From Arthrobacter zhangbolii (GTDB lineage: Bacteria > Actinomycetota > Actinomycetes > Actinomycetales > Micrococcaceae), in assembly GCF_022869865.1 (NCBI RefSeq), contig NZ_CP094984.1, positions 620,001 through 684,000 of the forward strand: a DNA stretch of 64,000 bases, written 5' to 3'. The position numbers and the translations under genes are program-made. The notes below the pieces were generated by a model that had not been told where the DNA came from, searched no databases, and saw only the letters and a list, made by a program, of their open reading frames with translations. Positions within the stretch are counted from its first letter, which is position 1; each line of letters opens with the position of its first letter. Shown piece by piece: positions 61,401 to 64,000 of the stretch.

Positions 61401-61790
61401 CGCATCAATCAGGGTCTGCAGGGACTGCTGCCAGGCCGGCACCGTGGGCCTTGATACCGGGGCGGAGAGCTCCTGCCGGGCGCGCAGATGCTCGGCATTG
61501 CTCTGCAGGGCCGCCGCTGCCACGTGCTTGCAGTCAAAGCCCAGGGGACAGCTGCAGTGGTTGTCCAGCAGCCGGTAGTCGCCCTGCCGTTTGGCACTCA
61601 GCTGCAGCAGGGTCCGGTAGGGTGCCGCCGCGCTGCCGCGGACCTGCGCGCGCAGCACTTCACCGGCCGGATCCCATTCCAGGGACTCCACGGCCCCGCC
61701 CCGCGAGTAGGTCTGTCCGCGCTGGAACGCGGAGCCGCCCACCACGCGGATGACGTCGGTGACGTCGACGAGCGGAGGGGTTTCAGGCAT
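58458..61790 (-). CDS. SNF2-family helicase with N-terminal SWIM zinc finger
   Basis: 1110 residues. The N-terminal SWIM motif is Cys79-x-Cys81-x5-Cys87-x-His89 (HCSCPLGFDCKH). A long middle region precedes the SF2 motor: DDMGLGKTLQTLALL (Walker A), ILDEAQFVKN (II), ITGTPMENNLMELW (III), LIFSQFTSF (IV/V), and VDRTHRIGQKN (VI). The order SWIM then Snf2_N then Helicase_C matches bacterial HepA/RapA-like DEAD/DEAH proteins. It presumably remodels protein-DNA or RNA polymerase complexes. It has no linked nuclease or methyltransferase, so a defence role is not indicated. Confidence 0.9.
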   Translation of the reverse strand: MPETPPLVDVTDVIRVVGGSAFQRGQTYSRGGAVESLEWDPAGEVLRAQVRGSAAAPYRTLLQLSAKRQGDYRLLDNHCSCPLGFDCKHVAAAALQSNAEHLRARQELSAPVSRPTVPAWQQSLQTLIDADLADGTKAVETTPLALQFELRNIVAAATRWGAPTPRSQHRATPFRLGVRPVVRNTKGNWVKNNLAWSNISYQTYGLRLDPDQHRWFSQFPALHRSNGVSYFGQNDSWLYLDDFANPLLWQLLEEASRLGIPFVGSKKDAQVRVGKLATLSLDVRAAGVETPAPLQLLPTLEIDGSVVPVEDAGIIGSHGIYLRSPQNTITLAPTAKTLTEQDKGLLLQGAPVMVPRADAGVFLEKFYPRLRQVLPVTSSDESVEFPEISPPVLVLTAAFGAEDQLALRWEWEYRHGSTVTRLPLTGRSPGTSDDADTSYRDVPAEGALLAAAGKALSAVPRNRTLHGIEAAEFTEHLLPVLEGTEGLRVEIQGERPDYRELLEAPKLKITTVETERRDWFDLAVMVTVEGRLVPFADIFKAIAQGKTKLLLVDRTYLSLDRPEFEHLHALINEAQGLQEWDTGELSISRYQAGLWSELEELAEETEEAVAWRESVSALLDLESVEPVPLPAGLQANLRPYQHEGYNWLAFLWDHGLGGILADDMGLGKTLQTLALLAHAREKQAGQDRNPGQSPGAPEPRPFLVVAPTSVVPNWGSEAARFTPGLKVVTIGDTTAKSKVPLAEVVAGADVVITSYAVFRLDFASYRKLDWDGLILDEAQFVKNRVTRVHQCARDLPAPFKLAITGTPMENNLMELWGLFAIVAPGLFPSARKFADEYQRPIERGDSPDLLARLRRRIRPLLMRRTKEAVAKDLPEKQEQVLEVELHPKHRKIYETHLQRERQKLMGLIQDMDRNRMIVFRSLTLLRMLSLDASLVEEEHEGVPSAKLDVLFEQLEDITAEGHRALIFSQFTSFLKKAADRLDEQGIKYAYLDGSTRNRAEVIASFKDGVVPVFLISLKAGGFGLNLTEADYVFLLDPWWNPAAESQAVDRTHRIGQKNNVMVYRMVARDTIEEKVMALKEQKAKLFSSVMDDDAVFSSALTAEDIRALLQ

Positions 61791-61887
61791 GGTTTTATCG
61801 TCTCACGCAGCACCGACCGTTTATGCGGCCGGCTCCGGCGGGCGGATTTGGTGACCACCGGGGGGCCATGCCTAGGATGGTGGGTAA

Positions 61888-61913
61888 CGCGGATCACAAT
61901 GGCGTGATCTGCG
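61888..61913. terminator. Hairpin between tauE-type gene and SNF2 gene
   Basis: 10-bp arms (61888-61897 with 61904-61913) with one mismatch (G-U in RNA) and loop AATGGC. It lies between two minus-strand genes. Confidence 0.4.
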
Positions 61914-61933
61914 TGCTAAGTCTTCTGCATTGT

Positions 61934-62755
61934 TCAGAGGGCCCGCCCGGAGATGACGGACGGCAGGCTGGAGGCGGCCACCCAGGCAGCCACCAGCAGA
62001 ATCAGCACTGCGAACGCGCGGCTGACTACTCGCTCATTCAGCCGCCGGGACAAGCGCCCCGCTGCCAGGGAAGCGATGACCGCCACGGCGGCAAAGGACA
62101 ACGTCAATGCCCAGTCCATGGTCAGGCCCGGCAGATGGGCGGCAAACCCCGAAGCCGAGTTGATGGCGATTACCGCCAGCGAGATTCCCACCGCCTGCTG
62201 CATACCCACCCGCAGAATCAGCGTGAGGGCTGGAATGAGCAGGAAACCGCCGCCGACCCCCAGCATCCCGGTGAGGAAACCGACCACCAGGCCGACGGTG
62301 AGCCCGCGGACGAGCATCCCGCGGATGGCCGCTTCCGGGCTTTCTCCCGCCGGGCTTTCCCCCGGAGGGCGGGCGGTCCGCGCCGCCGCCCCGACGCGGC
62401 TGGCCAGCAGCATTCGGACGGCGGCAAGCACCATCATCCCGGCGAAGAACAGCATCAGGACGTCCGGATCCAGGCGTTCAGCAACGGCGGCGCCGGCCCA
62501 TGATGCAGGAATCCCCGCCGCACCAAGAACGGCCACCAGGCGCCAGTTGATGCCAACATGCCGGCGGGGGAGCAGGCCCGCCAGCGACGACAGTCCCACC
62601 ACAATCAGCGAGGTGGGAACGGCATCCTCCGGGTCCAGGCCCACCAGGTATACGAGCGCCGGTACGGCAATGATGGCACCGCCCGCCCCGGTCAGGCCCA
62701 CCACGGCGCCGACGACGAGGGCAACTGCCACTCCGACCACACTCATGGACTCCAC
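61934..62755 (-). CDS. TauE/SafE-family sulfite/anion permease
   Basis: 273 residues, eight predicted spans in two repeats. Repeat motifs: GLTGAGGAIIAVPALVYLVGL and GMLGVGGGFLLIPALTLIL, each with the Gly-rich turn of the TSUP family. A hydrophilic loop (ARTARPPGESPAGESPE) divides the halves. It probably exports or imports a sulfonate-like anion; no sulfur genes adjoin. Start GTG 62755 or ATG 62746 cannot be separated, since GTGGAG can act as codon or as Shine-Dalgarno. Confidence 0.85.
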   Translation of the reverse strand: MESMSVVGVAVALVVGAVVGLTGAGGAIIAVPALVYLVGLDPEDAVPTSLIVVGLSSLAGLLPRRHVGINWRLVAVLGAAGIPASWAGAAVAERLDPDVLMLFFAGMMVLAAVRMLLASRVGAAARTARPPGESPAGESPEAAIRGMLVRGLTVGLVVGFLTGMLGVGGGFLLIPALTLILRVGMQQAVGISLAVIAINSASGFAAHLPGLTMDWALTLSFAAVAVIASLAAGRLSRRLNERVVSRAFAVLILLVAAWVAASSLPSVISGRAL

Positions 62756-62813
62756 GCTCGCACCGGGGGAGCCCGCAGACTAGGCGGCGCCGTCGCCGGC
62801 CATTCAGTCGTGC

Positions 62814-62876
62814 TATCTTTTGGGAAGATAAATCTGATTTATTGTCGCTTCGGTCACACAAGTCAGATGTAATGAC
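62814..62876. promoter_or_regulatory. Two inverted repeats before the gluconate kinase gene
   Basis: TATCTT-TTGGG-AAGATA (62814-62830) and GTCAGATGTAATGAC (62862-62876, GTCA/TGAC arms). The second shares the TCTGAT/CAGATGTAAT-like spacing of GntR boxes. Candidates for gluconate-responsive control; no gntR gene is in the window. Confidence 0.35.
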
Positions 62877-62897
62877 GCGTCTGAGGAGTCTATTGTC

Positions 62898-63419
62898 ATG
62901 TCGTCGGCAAACCCGGGTGTTCCCCCGCTGATCGTGATGGGGGTGCAGGGGTGTGGGAAATCCACCTCCGGACGCGCCATTGCAGAAGCGCTGTCCCTGC
63001 CCTTCATCGACGGGGATGATCTGCATCCGCTCAGTAACAAGGCAAAGATGGCCTCCGGCCACCCGCTGACGGACGCTGACCGCGAACCCTGGCTGGCAGC
63101 CATCGGTACCGCCCTGGCCGAGGGACTCAGCCGCGGACAATCCACCGTCATCGCCTGCTCGGCCCTGAAACGCCGGTACCGGGACCTGATCCGCTCCTTC
63201 GCGCCCCGGACGCGGTTTGTGCACCTTGCCGGGAACCGCGGCCTGATCGCCGAACGCCTCTCGCACCGGAACCACGAATACATGCCTCCTGCGCTGCTCG
63301 ATTCCCAGTTCGAAACACTGGAACCGCTGGAAGCTGATGAAGCAGGCATCCCGGTGGACATCAACCTCACGCCCGAGGAAATTGCCGCCGTCGTGGCAAC
63401 CGCGCTCACCAGCCGCTGA
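62898..63419 (+). CDS. gntK: Gluconokinase
   Basis: 173 residues, a shikimate-kinase-like P-loop enzyme that makes 6-phosphogluconate from gluconate for the pentose phosphate pathway. Walker A is IVMGVQGCGKST, the lid/substrate segment is FIDGDDLHPLSNKAKMASGHPLTDADREPWL (in parts), and the ACSALKRRYRDLIR helix is typical of GntK. The GntP permease gene follows 43 bases later. Length is normal for the stand-alone kinase. Confidence 0.95.
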   Translation: MSSANPGVPPLIVMGVQGCGKSTSGRAIAEALSLPFIDGDDLHPLSNKAKMASGHPLTDADREPWLAAIGTALAEGLSRGQSTVIACSALKRRYRDLIRSFAPRTRFVHLAGNRGLIAERLSHRNHEYMPPALLDSQFETLEPLEADEAGIPVDINLTPEEIAAVVATALTSR

Positions 63420-63462
63420 CTTCCCTCCCCCTAACCAACCGTTTTATCCAGATAGGACAACG

Positions 63463-64000
63463 ATGACCGATCTAGAGCTCAACTGGACGTTGAGTACTCC
63501 CGGCCTGCTCCTCATCGCCGTGGCCGCCATTGCGCTGCTGCTGGTGATGATCATGAAGTTCCGCATTCATGCCTTCCTGTCACTGATCACGGTCAGCCTG
63601 CTGACCGCCGTCGCCACCGGAATCCCGGCCTCGGGAATTGTGCCCACACTAACGTCCGGGTTCGGCTCCACGCTGGGCAGCGTTGCCCTGCTGGTGGGCC
63701 TGGGCGCCATGCTCGGGCGGATGCTCGAGGTCTCCGGCGGTGCCGAGGTCCTCACCAACGCGCTGATCAACAAGTTCGGCCAGAAGCGGGCCTCGCTGGC
63801 CCTGTCCATCGCGTCGCTGATGTTCGGCTTCCCGATCTTCTTTGACGCCGGCCTGGTGGTCATGCTGCCGATCATCTTCACCGTTGCCCGCCGGATGGGC
63901 GGCTCACTGCTGACCTACGGTTTCCCGGCTGCCGCCGCGTTCTCCGTGATGCACGTTTTTGTGCCGCCGCACCCCGGCCCCGTGGCTGCCACGGGCCTGC
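63463..64000 (+). CDS. GntP-family gluconate:H+ symporter (5' part, cut by window end)
   Basis: The frame from ATG 63463 (AGGA upstream) runs off the window with about 179 residues. It has several hydrophobic spans and the GntP blocks GLGAMLGRMLEVSGGAEVL, FGFPIFFDAGLVVMLPIIF and MHVFVPPHPGPVAATG, which match the family's conserved glycine- and proline-rich regions. With gntK it forms a gluconate uptake/kinase operon. The C-terminal half lies outside the window. Confidence 0.92.
   Translation, partial: MTDLELNWTLSTPGLLLIAVAAIALLLVMIMKFRIHAFLSLITVSLLTAVATGIPASGIVPTLTSGFGSTLGSVALLVGLGAMLGRMLEVSGGAEVLTNALINKFGQKRASLALSIASLMFGFPIFFDAGLVVMLPIIFTVARRMGGSLLTYGFPAAAAFSVMHVFVPPHPGPVAATGL

Noticed and set aside
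58458-61790. SNF2 helicase as part of a phage-defence system
   Set aside because: No linked nuclease, methyltransferase or protease; neighbours are a small Cys-rich gene and a TauE permease, so it is most likely a housekeeping remodeller.
1-64000. CRISPR arrays, insertion sequences or prophage
   Set aside because: No regularly spaced repeats, transposase, integrase or phage structural frames were seen on either strand.

Overview
The window is high-GC actinobacterial chromosome, most likely from Arthrobacter or a close Micrococcaceae relative. This rests on the base composition, an ADP-forming sucCD pair with GTG/ATG starts, many genes whose start codon sits 6-8 bases after a TAnnnT -10 box (leaderless transcription), and the mix of families (CE1759-type FMN reductase, BCCT carrier, type III PKS cluster, XRE-cupin regulators). 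I see no insertion sequence, prophage, CRISPR array, rRNA or origin. Apart from one tRNA-Arg(CCU) the content is chromosomal metabolism, transport, regulation and DNA repair.

Layout. 0-2.3 kb: molybdenum-cofactor genes (3' end of an upstream gene, moeA, fdhD). 2.3-6.2 kb: a receiver-GAF histidine kinase divergent from an ABC exporter. 6.2-15.0 kb: an amino-sugar locus. The leftward operon (SIS protein, ROK kinase, PfkB kinase, class II aldolase, DeoR regulator, nagB) faces a rightward ABC sugar importer (lipoprotein and two permeases), and the shared control region carries repeated operator-like boxes. 15-18.4 kb: tRNA-Arg, a MarR repressor divergent from an MMPL exporter, and a convergent membrane protein overlapping the MMPL 3' end. 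18.5-25.7 kb: inositol-monophosphatase-like enzyme, pcrA, sucCD with a structured leader, and an MFS sugar transporter. 25.7-31 kb: secreted alpha/beta hydrolase, BCCT osmolyte carrier, ferritin-VIT1 metal transporter.

31-41.7 kb: fadD / AI-2E permease / XRE-cupin regulator operon, an aromatic-type FAD monooxygenase, an agmatinase-family plus thiamine-diphosphate enzyme pair, and an autoregulated MarR-DHA2 efflux operon with two palindromic operators over its promoter. 41.7-44.9 kb: a compact secondary-metabolite operon (type III polyketide synthase, soluble methyltransferase, FAD hydroxylase) with 4-base stop/start overlaps, read from a leaderless promoter. 44.9-52.7 kb: recQ, ctaG-like and DUF2243 membrane proteins, DUF503, tex, two short acidic proteins nearby, a HAD phosphatase translationally coupled to an orphan Vsr nicking endonuclease, and a DUF1508 protein. 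53-64 kb: FAD dehydrogenase, small membrane protein, FMN reductase, a D-2-hydroxyacid dehydrogenase with an altered active site, MarR regulator, Cys-rich small protein, SWIM-SNF2 helicase, TauE/SafE permease, and gluconate kinase followed by a GntP permease cut by the window end.

The best candidates for new biology are the amino-sugar locus (two deaminase-type enzymes, no deacetylase, a conserved 15-bp box at two sites), the three-gene type III PKS operon with a non-membrane methyltransferase, and two enzymes with substituted catalytic-site residues. Starts were chosen by reading frame, Shine-Dalgarno or -10 position, and family alignment from memory; no database search was run.
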